Below, piece after piece: positions 1-11,792 of a stretch of DNA of 64,000 nucleotides. The stretch's first letter is position 1, and each line of letters begins with the position of its first letter. Where the stretch lies: assembly GCA_037127315.1 (NCBI GenBank), contig JBBBDQ010001937.1:219501-283500 (forward strand), in the 5' to 3' direction. The translations under genes were made by a program, and so were the position numbers. Under the pieces are notes generated by a model. The model made no database searches, was not told where the DNA came from, and worked only from the letters and a program-made list of their open reading frames with translations. This DNA comes from Ascarosepion bandense (taxonomy: Eukaryota; Mollusca; Cephalopoda; Sepiida; Sepiidae).

Positions 1-483
1 AAACAGGAAAATTTCGCTAACAACAAAGAAGAGAGTACTGGATTCCTCTGTGTTGTCAGTTCTTCAATGTGGCAGTGGATGCTGGACAATATCATCAAAG
101 ATGAAGGAAAACCTTGAAGCAACTGACATGTGGTTCTATGAAAGGATGCTGCGAATATCATGGATCGAGCATGTGAGCAATGATGAGGTTTTGGAAATGA
201 TGGAAACGAAAAGGAAATTAATACTGAGTATCAGGATGAGACAGCTGTAATTCCTGGGACATGCAATGAGGAAGGAGGGTTTGGCGAACCTGATACTAAC
301 AGGCCAGATAGAGGGAAAAAGAGACATGGGAAAGCAGCGGATAACATATTTGAAGGACCTAATCAGGTGGATGACGTAACGAGGGTTAGTGGTGTAACAG
401 GAGAAGGCGTCCTAAGAGCCACCAGGGATAGGGAGACGTGGAGGGCCATGATCGCCTACGTCCTGAAGGAACAGGTCACATAG
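1..483 (+). pseudogene. 3' end of a non-LTR retrotransposon reverse transcriptase (fragment)
   Basis: This is the C-terminal tail of a LINE polymerase; the rest lies outside the window. The frame at 50-250 reads a CGSGCWTI block (the usual LYGSETWTL segment, degraded), then WFYERMLRISWIEHVSNDEVL-like residues. The same frame continues past a TAA at 248-250 into GHAMRKEGLANLILTGQIEGK, hits a second stop near 377, and the last part reads RDRETWRAMIAYVLK before TAG at 481-483. These blocks are typical of the region after the RT thumb in LINEs often mis-annotated as craniofacial development protein 2. The clade (RTE-like or similar) is not resolved. It is dead: at least two in-frame stops and a 5' truncation at the window edge. 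Two more copies of the very 3' end lie at 15078-15152 and 15352-15425. Confidence 0.75.
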
Positions 484-1157
484 AAGAAGAACTGTGGCCG
501 ACCATACCTATAAATTTGATCCCTTCTCACGAAGTAATTAAACAGTAGGCAACACATATTTTTGTAAATGTACATTTTATTCACCTTTGGAAAGTACAAG
601 AGCCTATATGGGTATTTGAACTATTAAGTATCTGTCAATTAATATGATACAGAGCTCAATTTCTCAGGGTTGCATCTTAGTAAAATTTCATGATGTAAAT
701 AAGCGGTACTTGTGTAAATCAGATTAATTTGACATGACACTGGCTAATTTTTTAAAAACAATTTCCCGCAGAGAAATGTTATTTTGCAAGATTTTGAAAA
801 ACCAAGAATTAACTTTTGTTTACAAATCTGTTGATTGCTCAAAATTGGTCGAAAAAACGAAAAATAATATATATATATATTTGTGGTTTCCGGGTGATAA
901 ACCACACAAAATACTAAATAACAGAAACAGATATGGAGATAGAAAATGTAAGTTATATTGAACAAAATATACAAACTGGAACACGGGTTAGTCAATTCAG
1001 GAATACTATTAGTAGAAATAATTATATACAGTCTTCAGGTGAAATAGTATGTCCGGGTAATGAGTTTATATCCAAACAACTCCAACTAACTCTGCACCAA
1101 CTTACTGACCAACTAAGTAACTGCTTTACACTCTACAACTGCTTTGCAACTACAGTA
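484..1157. other. AT-rich stretch with no recognised gene
   Basis: Only a short (TA)n at about 867-881 and small unsupported ORFs are present. The first 60 bases may be LINE 3' UTR because 'aaatttgat.ccctt' recurs after the LINE tail near 15454. Confidence 0.5.
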
Positions 1158-1375
1158 TTTAGTTGACTTCCCACTTAAGGCAAAATGTGCCACAAGGCCT
1201 TTTTAATGTGGGTCCTCTGGGCCATATAACCCGGCCAAATATATCTGTCTATTGTTCCCCAGTCGTGACTCCACCCTTTGGCGGAACCACGACTGGGTTA
1301 GTGCTCTCTGCTCGGAAGCAGAGAGCGCCCTCTACCCGAAGGCAGAGGGCTGACAGTGACAAAGGCAGTTACTGA
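1158..1375 (+). repeat. Hairpin-rich repeat unit, isolated copy A
   Basis: An unclassified repeat of about 220 bp. It contains consecutive stem-loops: 10-bp arms 1258-1267 / 1288-1297, perfect 10-bp arms 1303-1312 / 1317-1326 around a CGGA loop, and 7-bp arms 1327-1333 / 1344-1350. Four further copies, one internally deleted, are in tandem at 5889-6650, so this copy defines a dispersed family. No coding potential and no tRNA-like boxes are visible. Confidence 0.8.
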
Positions 1376-1380
1376 TTTGC

Positions 1381-2431
1381 AACTACTCGGTATAGGCAGG
1401 ATTATATGTACACTTCAGGCGAGTCCTTTCTCGTATACAAAAAGGGGCGATCCCACAACATATATATATTCGGAAAATATACACCTCTTTTACTCTAAAA
1501 ACGCGATAAAAATGTGGCCCGAACATTTATGCTTCTGGTGTTGTCACTGCTTTCAACCCCCTCAAATCCAAGGTGCAGACGTGGTACCATAGATTCTAGA
1601 AGCCAGCGGGAACGCAAAGCGACTCGTTGGCTAAGCGTCCCTCCGTGTGTGGTATTAACCTGTCTATCGAACCTGGGTGTGGGAATCATACTTCTTCAAA
1701 ACCGATTTCTCGCTGATTTAGTTTTATACCCAGAAGTTAGACAGAGGCAATCCATCACTGTCAGAATTAATTATTCGATTCTAACCAGATACCCTCCACA
1801 ATATGTTCGGTCTATAGTATTCTCAGCATCCTTCTGTAGAACAACATTTATTTATTTAATTTCCCATACATTTAATGTTTCTTTTATTGCTTTTCCCGAG
1901 TTATCAGCACTGACGCTCAAATTATATTTTTTAATTCTTATATTTAAATGAACTTCTATTGAATAGGATAAAAAGCGGGTCATTGTAAAAATGCCAAACA
2001 AAATTTTAATATATGTAGAACTAAAAGACTGCATGAATAGCAATAAATGGCAGGCTGAAAAAATGAAAACTTCCAACTTTTACGTTTTTAAGGTAAAAAA
2101 AAATAATATCTGGTTTGTGATTGCATTTTTCTTAATCCGACAAAGACGAAAACACAGCGTTGTAGAAATCGGAAGATTGCTGTCTACAAATACGCAAAGA
2201 AGTGTTTTTCGCTCTAAAAAAAAAAATTAAACATTGGCATTAGCAGAAAAAAAGTATTTTTAATATTTTCGAGTTGAAACATCTAAATGTTTGTGTGTCT
2301 CAGTTACACTTTGTATTTATTTTCTCAAAATCATTTTCAAAATAGAGAAAAAAGTGTTTCATATACAGATAAAATTGTAAAAAATATATGTTTTTTCATT
2401 TTATTCATGTAACATAAAACAGTCCGAAGGA

Positions 2432-2436
<5 letters not shown>
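1381..2436. other. No recognised gene
   Basis: AT-rich sequence. An open frame of 145 codons at 1514-1951 has no recognisable domain and no codon pattern that separates it from its surroundings; I do not call it. Confidence 0.5.

Positions 2437-2497
<61 letters not shown>
2437..2497. repeat. Compound (CA)n-(TA)n microsatellite
   Basis: A run of CA dinucleotides passes directly into TA dinucleotides. The same CA-to-TA order recurs at 38311-38394. Confidence 0.95.
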
Positions 2498-3723
2498 TTA
2501 TCAATGAATGTTTTTATAGACAAGCAAGTACACACACATAAAAATATATTTTCCTATGTTAATAAAACAGTGCTTGATGTTATATAACAGAGCTAAGAAG
2601 TATATATTAATAAATATACATATTATCCTACGCCTATAGCAAAACTCAGAGTTTCATGCACTATTAAAACATCAGATGCATATTAGGAACTCATAATAAG
2701 CACCTTATAATTGCATAGTGCATAAAATTCTGAGTCGCTCCACAGACGTATGATAATATGCATAATATTATATATATATATGTTTCAAGGAACACCAAAA
2801 GATTTCTAAGGACATATATTCTGCCAATTGTGGGGACGGAATCTGCCAAAAAAATCAATTGGAGAAGGGCTGTCCACGAAAAAAGAAAATCCTTCAAAAA
2901 CACCAGAACAGAAATAGAAAAGACAAAAAGCGATCAAACGACAGTCTGAACTGTCAAACCCCGTCAACTTCCCTGACCTACCATGCAGTGATCTTTTTGT
3001 CTATGCTTTTTAATACTGTCCGCATGAACATTAAAAATATTACTATCGTTATCTATCTCCCCCTGTCACTTTCTCTCAATTGTTGCAACCCAAGCGAATG
3101 TCCCCTACAAATGAGATGCCTAACATATTCTATACTTTACCAAGCTATCATTTCCAGTATAGAAATTCTAACTCCTATCAAATATTACATTGAAAGTACT
3201 AAAACACTTTCAAGTCGCGATTGTGTAAGCATAAGCTCTCCTTTATTAATACAATCTATAGTAACTCAATTTCACTTTCTAAATACTATTGGCAATTGAA
3301 AGATGAAAATAAAACACCTACAGTAAAATGAAAGTTATTAGCAAAAGCTAGATAGGTGACACAAGCATTGTTTTCACAGACATACATTTAATCAGACATT
3401 TATATACTCATACATTTGGATAGAGCATCTTCTGCTTTTATTACACATGGCACACGCACATATAAACAAGTACAGTTTTCCTACATTTAAAAATTACTAA
3501 TTAGTTTTTTTTGCAAGTGATACGTATCTGACCAAGCAAATAATGTCTCAATAGTTTATTATGGTTTTTTTTTTTTTTATGAATCATTTGCTATAAAAAA
3601 ATCTTTAGAAAAATTTCCTTAAAGTGAAACATGTCAGACTAATGACACTTTTTTTACCTGTTCTTTACTTATTCTATTCATATTGTCGGATTTCAAATAC
3701 ATATATTCAACTTAACTTCAATA
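2498..3723. other. No recognised gene
   Basis: AT-rich DNA with a short (TA)n at about 2768-2780 and scattered T-runs. A 146-codon open frame at 2859-3299 shows no family resemblance. Confidence 0.5.
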
Positions 3724-4161
3724 TTTTTTTTTGTTTTAATCGTATCACCCCCGAGCAAGGCGGAAACGCCACTGATGTGCAGGGGGCTACATAACTGTAA
3801 AAAGATTAATTAGAAAAGAGTGAGGAGTACAAACTAGTTAGAAAGGAACAATAGAAAGCTGAGAAAGCAGGTGCGATGACAGATACATAGGTGGAGAGAA
3901 AGGGAAGGTTATACAAGGGAGGGGAGAGAGCTAGAGTGCAGTGGTTAGTAGATGAGTATTGACATTGCATTTAAATTTCTGGAGGTTGTAGCCGTCAGGA
4001 AAGCAAGAATTTGGGAGCGAGTTCCACAGGCGGGAAGTGCGAGAGAGGAAGCTGCAGGAGTAGAATTGTCGTCTGCATTTGGCTAACCTGACTGTGAATG
4101 GGTGGGGCCCAGTTGCCAGTCTGGTTGCACGAGTAAACACCTGTTGAGGAGGCATTTTCAT
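3724..4161 (-). mobile_element. Jockey/CR1-like LINE, 3' fragment with tail
   Basis: Read on the minus strand, 4161-3931 encodes the C-terminal end of the polymerase, with TRATRLATGPHPFTV and then SRTSRLWNSLPNSCFPDGYN, ending at a stop at 3931. A non-coding tail follows, ending in a conserved 3' hairpin (GGCG...CGCC type) and an A-run (poly-T at 3724-3737 on the plus strand). The same C-terminus and tail occur at 23424-23975, 23988-24783 and 25945-26995, so this is the family's true 3' end. The copy is 5'-truncated. Confidence 0.85.
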
Positions 4162-4592
4162 GAATATTTTTTACATTGTGATTACGTTGTTATAATATGA
4201 GACGGACGTTTGTGCTATACAATCTTCAAAGTTTAAAGTGATGGATTTAACCGTTTATTTTTGATTTTCAACTTGTTTGTCACGAGTAAAACTTTTGGAA
4301 AAGGAAAGATTGGAAAAATCTTGAGCGTAGATTGTTATTTGGATAATATTCGATGGAGGATTTTTATTCTGAGTAAATTAACATTTTCAGATCAAAATTG
4401 TGGTCGAATTTATTTCGGTGTATGACGAGTGCATTTTTAAAATTATTATTGATGACGTTCAATTTTTGTTCATACAAAGGTTTTCTTAAAATTTCTGCAT
4501 ATTTCTTTAATGTGATGCGAGAAAAAATTGTCAATTTATGTTTTTTTGCCTGCACCTCAATTATTATTTCATGGTTGTTTATATTTATAATC
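4162..4592. other. No recognised gene
   Basis: AT-rich. Overlapping open frames on both strands at 4364-4721 run into the SINE fragment that follows and have no domain. Confidence 0.5.
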
Positions 4593-4750
4593 GCAGAATG
4601 TGCGTTGGAGTTCAAATCGGGCAGCCGGGTTCGAATTCCAGTTGAGGTCCTTACACTCACTTACGCACAAATACCCTTGCGAAATGTATTAATCCGTCAT
4701 TTCCCTCCGGTTATGGGTTAGAACAGCCTGGGATCTATAGCAGCCAGTCT

Positions 4751-4757
<7 letters not shown>
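4593..4757 (+). mobile_element. tRNA-derived SINE, 5' half, degraded
   Basis: The box B-like GGGTTCGAATTCC at about 4627-4639 is followed by the family's conserved body ('cttacgcacaaatacccttg', 'ggttatgggtta'). The head is diverged, and the 3' half is replaced by a (TA)n tract at 4758-4797. Confidence 0.65.

Positions 4758-4797
<40 letters not shown>
4758..4797. repeat. (TA)n microsatellite
   Basis: Uninterrupted TA dinucleotides directly abutting the truncated SINE. Confidence 0.95.
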
Positions 4798-4799
<2 letters not shown>

Positions 4800-5087
4800 G
4801 ACCAAAATGGATGAGCAAATTGGTAAAATCCCCAAAATTAAATCCTATTAATATTAAAATGGATCAAAGTGTAGGGCTCGATGTCAAAAGTATTATCTAT
4901 TTACAGAGCCAAATATATAAAGTATGTCAAAAAATTTCGAAATTTACATTCGTTGAATGTCCATTTCAGAGAGAAAATTCTCGCTTCATCAGCAACGATC
5001 GAAAACAAAAATTTAAATTAATAAAGTTAAGCTTTCTTCTATTTGTCTCTAAGGAATTTTCCCGTTGCTTAAGACTTAAGATGTACG

Positions 5088-5368
5088 TTGTGGTGCAGTG
5101 GATATCGGCTCGGAACGAGACATTGGTGATCTGAGTTCGAATTTCAGTTGAATTGCTTGCATTCACTTACGCATAAATAACCTTGGGAAAGGGATTAATC
5201 TGTCTCTTTGTTCCAGTTATGGGTCATATAACAGGACAGACTGGATTCTTTAGCCTTGGCTGGCAACCAGTCTACCGTAAAAAGCAATGGAACCCTACTG
5301 CGGGATAATCTCCTGCTCAGTCAGTCATGTCTCTTTCGAGATATGATCGCCCAATGCGTGTATCATAT
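5088..5368 (+). mobile_element. tRNA-derived SINE, near full length
   Basis: The head carries an A-box-like TGGTGCAGTGG at 5091-5101 and a box B-like GAGTTCGAATTTC near 5132. The body contains 'cttgggaaagg.attaatctgtctc', a 'gggt..tataacaggacag' block and the 3' hairpin 'catgtctctttcgagatatg'. This layout matches the tRNA-derived SINEs described from octopus; the exact family name is not certain. Other copies are at 12602, 22379 and 27030. It carries many substitutions and no clear target duplication. Confidence 0.8.
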
Positions 5369-5864
5369 TCAAAATGGTTTTGGAAGGTTGTTGTGACTAT
5401 GGGGATCATTTCAGGTGAGATAAATAATGGATGTTATTGAGTTTGTGGGTAAAATTAAGTATCAGTTTTTGTTTAATTTATTATTGTGGATAATGTTTTT
5501 GCGGCAGTTGTGTTTTTACGTGCTTTTTTCATTGCGTGGTGAATAAAGCGATAAAGACGGGAAAAGTTCTCGAATGTGTTTTTTCTTATTAGAGTAGGTA
5601 TTCGGCGCTGTAAACACTTAATGCTCTTTAACATAAGTCGATAATTATACCAGGTTTAATTGTTATTATATCCCGGGAAGGAATAACAGGGAAAAGAATA
5701 GTGTAAGAATAATACTTAACACTGAAGATAGATTAGAAGAGATTTATTATACAACAGTACAATAAACCAATAGACGTACAAGAACAATCAACTAATAGTA
5801 ACAGGAATAACGATTAGGTAGAAAATGTCTCCACCTATGACGTATGCGTCTGTCTAGTGACGTA
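5369..5864. other. No recognised gene
   Basis: AT-rich spacer between a SINE and the hairpin-repeat cluster. No coding or repeat signal was recognised. Confidence 0.45.
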
Positions 5865-6660
5865 TGCGTCCGTCTAGTGACGTATGCATTATTTAGCTGT
5901 CCCTCCCAGTAAGGGCAACACATGGTCACTTTATAACTGGGCTTTCCGGGCTATATGGCCCGGCCAAAAAATGTCTGTCTAATATTCCCCAGTCCTGCTG
6001 CTACCATTCGGCGGAACCACGACTGGGTTATTGCTCTCTGCTCGGAAGCAGAAAGCGCCCTCCACCCGAAGGCAGAGAGCTGACAGTGTCATAGAGCCGT
6101 CTAGTGACGTATGCGGTATTTAACAACCTTCCCACGTAAGGTTATATGCGACACAAGGTCTTTTTATTGTGGGTGTTCCCGGCCATATAACCAGGCCAAA
6201 AATATCTGTCTATTTTTCCCCAGTCGTGATTCTACCCTTCGGCGGAACCCCGACTGGGTTATTGCTCTCTGCTCGGAAGCAGAGAGCGCCTTCTACCGAA
6301 GGCAGAGAGCTGACAGTGTCGTAGATTCGTCAGTCTAGTGACTCTCTACGACATTATTTAGCTGTGCTCTCTGCTCGGAGACAGAGAGCTGACAGTGTCA
6401 TAGATTCGTCTAGTGACGAATGCATTATTTAGCTGTCCCTCCCAGTAAGGGCAACATATGATACATGGTCAGTTTATAACTGGGCTTTCCGGGCTATATG
6501 GCCCGGCCAAAAAATGTCTGTCTAATATTCCCCAGTCGTGCTGCTACCATTCGGCGGAACCCCGACTGGGTAATTGCTCTCTGCTCGGAAGCAGATAGCG
6601 CCCTCCATCCGAAGGCAGAGAGCTGACAGTGTCATAGATCCGTCCAGTGACGAATTCTGA
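5865..6660 (+). repeat. Tandem cluster of hairpin-rich repeat units (B, C, D, E)
   Basis: Four successive units of the family seen at 1158: about 5889-6105, 6114-6335, 6340-6410 (middle deleted) and 6424-6640. They are separated by a 'tctagtgacgtatgc' linker that also appears at 5855-5887. Each full unit has the CCCAGTC...GACTGGG stem, the GCTCTCTGCT/AGCAGAGAGC stem (perfect in C, one mismatch in B and E), a CCCTC..CCGAAGGCAGAG stem and the short palindrome TGACAGTGTCA. B and E resemble each other more than C, so the order is not simple head-to-tail copying of one unit. Confidence 0.85.
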
Positions 6661-7216
6661 TGTATGCCCCTAGTCACAGTCTTTTATAGACTAGACCATA
6701 TCCATTACGGGGTAGGATAGGATGTTCCTCTACAACAATTGTATAGTTTTAATAAAAGTTGATGGGTCTCTTTTTGGTAGCTTTTCTGTAAACGTCGAAG
6801 TGGAGTTCACTATTGTTTCTGTGTCATATGATTGAGTCTGTTCGGCACAGCTGCGCCCACATATGATAACCAAGGTGTTGGTACACTGGGGAGATAGATG
6901 AGAAGATGCAACAGATAATGTGGTTACAGAAATTATCTGATAGCCATGACCGGTTTCCCCTTTTCTAATGCTCTCTACAGTCTACAGATTGACACCCAGA
7001 CGTTCGTATTGAAACTTCTGTCACGAACTTTAAAGAGAACAGTATTCTGCTTCCAAAGTTACTGGTGAAGTGAATAGCATTATAGTAGTCATCTTTGCAG
7101 AGAGGTTGCCCAACTGACCCTACTATATTGCGCAATCAACAAAATTAAAAACACGCATATGCACGAAACGAATGGTGACAACTATTTATCCATCGCAACC
7201 TGTATATATACACTCG
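6661..7216. other. No recognised gene
   Basis: Mixed-composition sequence downstream of the hairpin cluster. It may belong to the element that carries the hairpins, but nothing else identifies it. Confidence 0.4.
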
Positions 7217-7600
7217 CTTCTTATATATATATATATATATATATAAACTTATTTATCAATGGAACATTGTCTCTGTGTGTGTATCTCTGTGTGTGTGTCT
7301 TTGTGTGTGTGTGTGTCTGTGTGTCTGTGTGTGTCCGTTACCTATATACTCCAAAACGGCTTAACCGATTTTCTTGAAAATTTACACTGTTGTACAATAA
7401 GCGTCTGCGAGTGTTCTTAGCTCGTTTTGGTGTCGAGGTACCCCCGATAGATATCGAAAATTGATAATCGAAAAAATTGGGTTGTAGAAATAGTGGTCCG
7501 ATTTTAATCAAATTTGGTACACTTATAGAAAAAGACATAAGAAACGATATTCAGAAGTTTCAAGGTTGCAGTTCTTACAATAGTGCAGAAAATCGATAAT
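7217..7600 (+). mobile_element. Helitron-like 5' segment
   Basis: (TA)n at 7217-7244 and a TG-rich tract (7257-7336) are followed by 'ccaaaacggcttaaccgatttt.ttgaaaattt', a block I associate with non-autonomous rolling-circle (Helitron/Helentron-like) elements of invertebrates. The next element copy begins at about 7606, so the 3' end is missing or replaced. The family assignment is from memory. Confidence 0.5.
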
Positions 7601-7605
7601 ATATA

Positions 7606-8001
7606 CATATATAAAAGGCAAGATGTTTGTGTGTGTGTCTGTTTATCTGCCTGTATGTCTGTATATTTTTCAGCCCTTTTATTTTAGTTTTTGCTTCGGG
7701 TTTGGCTCTAAGTAGGTATAATTTTAGTTCTTATTCTCAGCCATGATACCATTTACTCAGAGGACTTATTTAGCCTTCAAAATTCACTTTACGACGAAAA
7801 AAACTTATTTGACATCAATACCTGAACTCAAAATTTGACTTACATCCATTCATTTTTCTTTCAGTCTACGGTTTCGCTTTAACTGGAAACAACTATTGCT
7901 TTTTAGTCCTTCGTGTCAACGTCCAAATAGTCTGAGCTCCAGTACCATGGATTAGTTTTAATGCTTTCATTGCACCCGAGCAACGCCGGGCTATATTACT
8001 A

Positions 8002-8003
<2 letters not shown>
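7606..8003 (+). mobile_element. Helitron/Helentron-like non-autonomous element with intact 3' terminus
   Basis: Begins 'acatatataaaaggcaagat' and a TG-rich stretch, shares most of its body with 46128-46930, and ends at 7963-8003 with 'gctttcattgcacccgagc' then 'aacgccgggctatattactagt'. CCCG at 7975-7978 and CGGG at 7987-7990 form a terminal hairpin with an 8-nt loop. The terminal 22 bp before the CGGG arm are the monomer of the satellite at 46934-64000. It encodes no protein. A (TA)n tract follows. Assignment to Helentrons is inference from end structure and insertion beside TA-rich DNA. Confidence 0.65.

Positions 8004-8053
<50 letters not shown>
8002..8053. repeat. (TA)n microsatellite
   Basis: TA repeat directly after the element terminus. 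Confidence 0.95.
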
Positions 8054-8057
<4 letters not shown>

Positions 8058-8082
8058 CTTGATTAAGCAGAATCTTTGCCCA

Positions 8083-8165
8083 AGGCGTAGTGAAGTAATG
8101 GATAGCGGCTAGGATTAAAGAATCAGTGGGCAGAGTTTTAATTCCAGTCGAGATTGTTTTATAAT
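8083..8165 (+). mobile_element. SINE head, strongly degraded
   Basis: 'gtagtgaagtaatggatagcggct' and '.gagttttaattccagtcgag' align to the SINE head and box B region of 5088-5160. No body follows. Confidence 0.4.
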
Positions 8166-8360
8166 TGATATTTTAAAATTGTGACATTTGTTTATGAAGA
8201 TGTTAATATTAACATTTCAGCAAGAGAGGCGTTAAAGGATTAATTCTCTTGTGAGGAAAAAAAGCCGAAATAGAAATATAATAGAAACATTTTCACCTAC
8301 ACATCTGTATTACATATTTCTTAAGAATTGGGACAGTGCACTAAGAATCTTAGTTTGTTC

Positions 8361-8361
8361 A

Positions 8362-8398
<37 letters not shown>

Positions 8399-8409
8399 CA
8401 TGTTGTTCA

Positions 8410-8466
<57 letters not shown>

Positions 8467-8477
8467 CAGTCTGTTCT

Positions 8478-8522
<45 letters not shown>

Positions 8523-8536
8523 GTCTGTTCTTGTTC

Positions 8537-8568
<32 letters not shown>

Positions 8569-8755
8569 AGTCTGTTCATTATCTATCTATCTATCTAAGT
8601 CTGTTCATTATCTATCTATCTATCTAAGTCTGTTCATTATCTATCTATCTATATATTTCCGTCTGTTCATTATCTATCTATCTATTTCCGTCTGTTCATT
8701 ATCTATCTATCTATTTCCGTCTGTTCATTATCTATCTATCTATTTCCGTCTGTTC

Positions 8756-8816
<61 letters not shown>
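8361..8816 (+). repeat. Compound (ATCT)n array with repeated spacers
   Basis: Runs of ATCT are interrupted at intervals by near-identical spacers of the form 'cagtctgttcat' or 'ttccgtctgttcat'. The same ATCT-plus-spacer design makes up 41838-43270. It reads as [13 protein letters not shown] spurious peptides. Confidence 0.95.
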
Positions 8817-8817
<1 letters not shown>

Positions 8818-9217
8818 ACTTCTTATATGTTTTGGCTAAACAAACGTTACCTGTTGACTTGAATATATCTATGTTCAATGCAACATGAGGATTTTATGAA
8901 AAGGATCCAGATTTTTTTAAACATTGCAAAAGATCTGTTCGTTAATCTCTTCGGTCTTTCGACGTAAACGCTCGCCGGCAAGGTAATGAACTATCGACAT
9001 TTTCCTGAATTCGTCGGTTGAGCTTTGTTTACTCAGCAAAAGCAATAATTGTAACCTTGTATCAGTGGATGAGCTGATACCAGGTTTCCGAAAACTAAAA
9101 ATCCCCTGACAAGATATCAATGCACCTGGCAAACACAAATCCTTCGGGATTAATACCGTACATGCATCTTTTTCTTCCTTTCAAACATAGAATTTGATTT
9201 CATCTTAACTATAAGAT
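8817..9217. other. No recognised gene
   Basis: Unique-looking sequence. A 73-codon open frame on the minus strand (9138-8917) has no identifiable family. Confidence 0.45.
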
Positions 9218-10678
9218 ACTAGCCTTATAGCCCGGCATTGCCCATGCAACTCAGAAATTTGTTTATTAGATGATTAATGCCGCCTGTAGCGATTTTCGAG
9301 TGCTTGTAGTCGCCGCCTCAATTTAAAACTCAGTTATATAAAAAAAATAGTTATATAAAAAATTGTTGTTTAGAAATTTTTAAAAAATTCCATTAAAAAA
9401 TCTATTTTCTTTTGTTTTGCGTAAATGTGAGTTGATGTTTTGTGTGACATTGTAAACAACATTGCGTTTGTTTTTGTTTCAAAATTAGAGGGGAAAATAT
9501 TTATATTTTTTGTTGACTAAATGAATTTCAGAAATTTCGAAAAATATTTAAAAATGTAGACATGGTAAATTTTCGTTTTAGGACACGAAGGCTAATATTT
9601 CTTATATACGAAAACACACGCAAATAACTTTTATACACGCAAATAACTCTTATTTTTTCACTTGTTTCAATGTCAATAACTTTCTTCTGAAATTAATTTC
9701 CGAAAAAAAAAATCGAGTACTAATTTCTGCAAGGACTTTTCTGTAGAAGAAGTAAATAGGCCCAAATTTTCTTCCTATGCCTAAAGTCGTTCAGCAGCAA
9801 ATGACTCTCACTAAGCCGGTAATGGCTGACAAAAAGAGCGAGAAGAATTCCGATTTTTTTCTGGTTGTTAACATCAAAAAACCTCGGTTTCTTCATATCT
9901 AATTGCTGATTTGAGTTCAACATATACATTTGCACGTTAATAAGACTATTTTGAAAAAATTGAAGGAATATTAGCCTTCGGGTCCTAAAAAGAAAATTTA
10001 CCCTTTTTTCTTTTTTTACAAACTTTGTTTTTTTTCTGGTAAAACACTTTTTTTAAAAATATTTCTTTTGTTTCAAAATTACTGGGAAAAATGTTTACAT
10101 ATTTTTGTTGACGAAATGAATTTTTAAAACGTCGGAATCAAAGTTAAATATAAAGGCTCATTTTTTTTTAGTCGCGTTTGACACGTGTGATTTAATTTCT
10201 GTGACGTAATCTCGCAACCATCTTAGATCTTAGATGTTTTACGATGTAAATGTAAAACAATCGGCTCCATTGGCCAAAAAGTGCGAAAGAGAAACTTGCT
10301 AACCTTAAACTCAAAAAGTATGTGTCGACCTGGCTTCCCTGTAGATATGTGTCCCTAGAAAGTTTGAATGGCGTGGCTTAAAAAAACATTGCGTGCATAG
10401 GGAACAGTCACACAAAGACTCATAGGTTGTTTTTTTATATCTAATCTAATCTAAATCTATCTAATTTAAACTCATTAATAAATGGAAACAATCGGTTCCA
10501 TTGGCTAAAAAGTGCCAAAGGGAAAATTGCTGAAGTTAAACTCAAAAAGTCTGTGTCGACCTGGCATCTCTGTAGATATGTGTCCCTAAAAAGTTTGAAT
10601 AGCGTAGGTTAAAAAATGCAGAGTGCATAGGGAACAGTCACACACGGACCCACAGATTGCCTTTTATCTATATAGATT
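9218..10678 (-). mobile_element. Helitron-like element, minus orientation, with duplicated 5' end
   Basis: The plus-strand left end, 'actagccttatagcccggca', is the reverse complement of the family 3' terminus seen at 7983-8003. The right end (about 10640-10678), read on the minus strand, is the family 5' terminus 'tatagataaaaggcaatctg' with 'gtgtgtgactgttcc'. The segment carrying the 5' end is present twice, 10240-10450 and 10478-10678, with period about 238 bp: both contain 'tgtgtcgacctggc', 'tagatatgtgtccct' and 'gtgcatagggaacagtcaca'. The rest is AT-rich and non-coding. Confidence 0.6.
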
Positions 10679-11518
10679 GTCTGATTTACTCATTGAAATA
10701 CAGAATAATAAGATCACATTCCAGAAGATTTTTAAAAGCAAATGTGGTAGGAAGGCATTCACTAATGATAGAGAATTTGGTTCGATGTACATTTATTTGA
10801 GATATCTTACCTTATTTGTAGTTTTGGATGAAAACTATAAAATTTCAGTAACTGCAGTGAATTTGCTTTTATTTTGACAAACAATAAGAACCAAACTATA
10901 CAAAATTATCATACATCCCCCTAATTATTTTGTTTTGCTGAATAAAACCAGCAGCAGTCTTACTTATTGCTTTTTACAAATTATTGTTATTCTTTTCAAC
11001 ACTCTTTGGAAAAATTAAATGGCTGACCTTGCCAACCACATTTGCCAACCACAAGCATTGCAAAAGATCACTCTCACACTTTTAGTGTTCTCTGAAATTT
11101 TTTTCTTATCCACTTCAACTCATCCTAATTAATTGATAGAGAAGTCAGTAGAGTGTTCTTTTTTTAATAATTTCTCAAATGTTGTTTCTCAAGGTAATGT
11201 AAATTTATTTTTGAAGAATCTTTTGAATCTCTGTTTTGTTGAATGAGGAAATTTCTTCCGATTATGCGAAAACGAGATGCAATAGCATGTTTTTTAAAAT
11301 TAAATGTTATTGATTTTTACCTAGATTTTCTTTTTCGGAATCAAATAACCAGCTCTCTCCACCCCAAACACCTCTACACTATAATAGGCTCACCCCCTAT
11401 TTTAAGTATTGGAATCACCCCTTCATCATTCTGTCTTTTTTTTTTTTGTTATTTATCACATGTACCCCCTTTTGATAACTTCTCTGAACATTTCATAGTA
11501 AGAAGTGAATTTCATCCA
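10679..11518. other. No recognised gene
   Basis: AT-rich; small open frames at 10623-10877 and 11243-11560 have no recognisable content. Confidence 0.45.
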
Positions 11519-11792
11519 TCAATGAATTATATATATTTATCAAGAAGTGCCTGGAGATAGAGTAAAAATTCGAAGCAAATATGATTATACTTTTATTCTA
11601 CCAAATTTTAAAATTTGGACTTATCTGCCCACGATACGTTTTAAGTTGATTTTATCAATCAATGAATTATATATATTTATCAAGACGTGCCTGAAGAAAG
11701 AGTGAAAATTAGAAGCAAATAAGATTATACTCACATACTACCAAACTTTTCAATTTGGACTGATCTGTCCACGATACGTTTTGCCACTTTTT
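11519..11792. repeat. Tandem duplication, period 140 bp
   Basis: Two diverged copies begin with 'caatgaattatatatattta' at 11520 and 11660, and both end near 'cacgatacgtttt'. Confidence 0.85.

Noticed and set aside
1514..1951. 145-codon ORF
   Set aside because: No domain, no splice context and AT-driven composition; cannot be supported as a gene.
2859..3299. 146-codon ORF
   Set aside because: Same reasons; it overlaps ordinary AT-rich sequence and has no recognisable motif.
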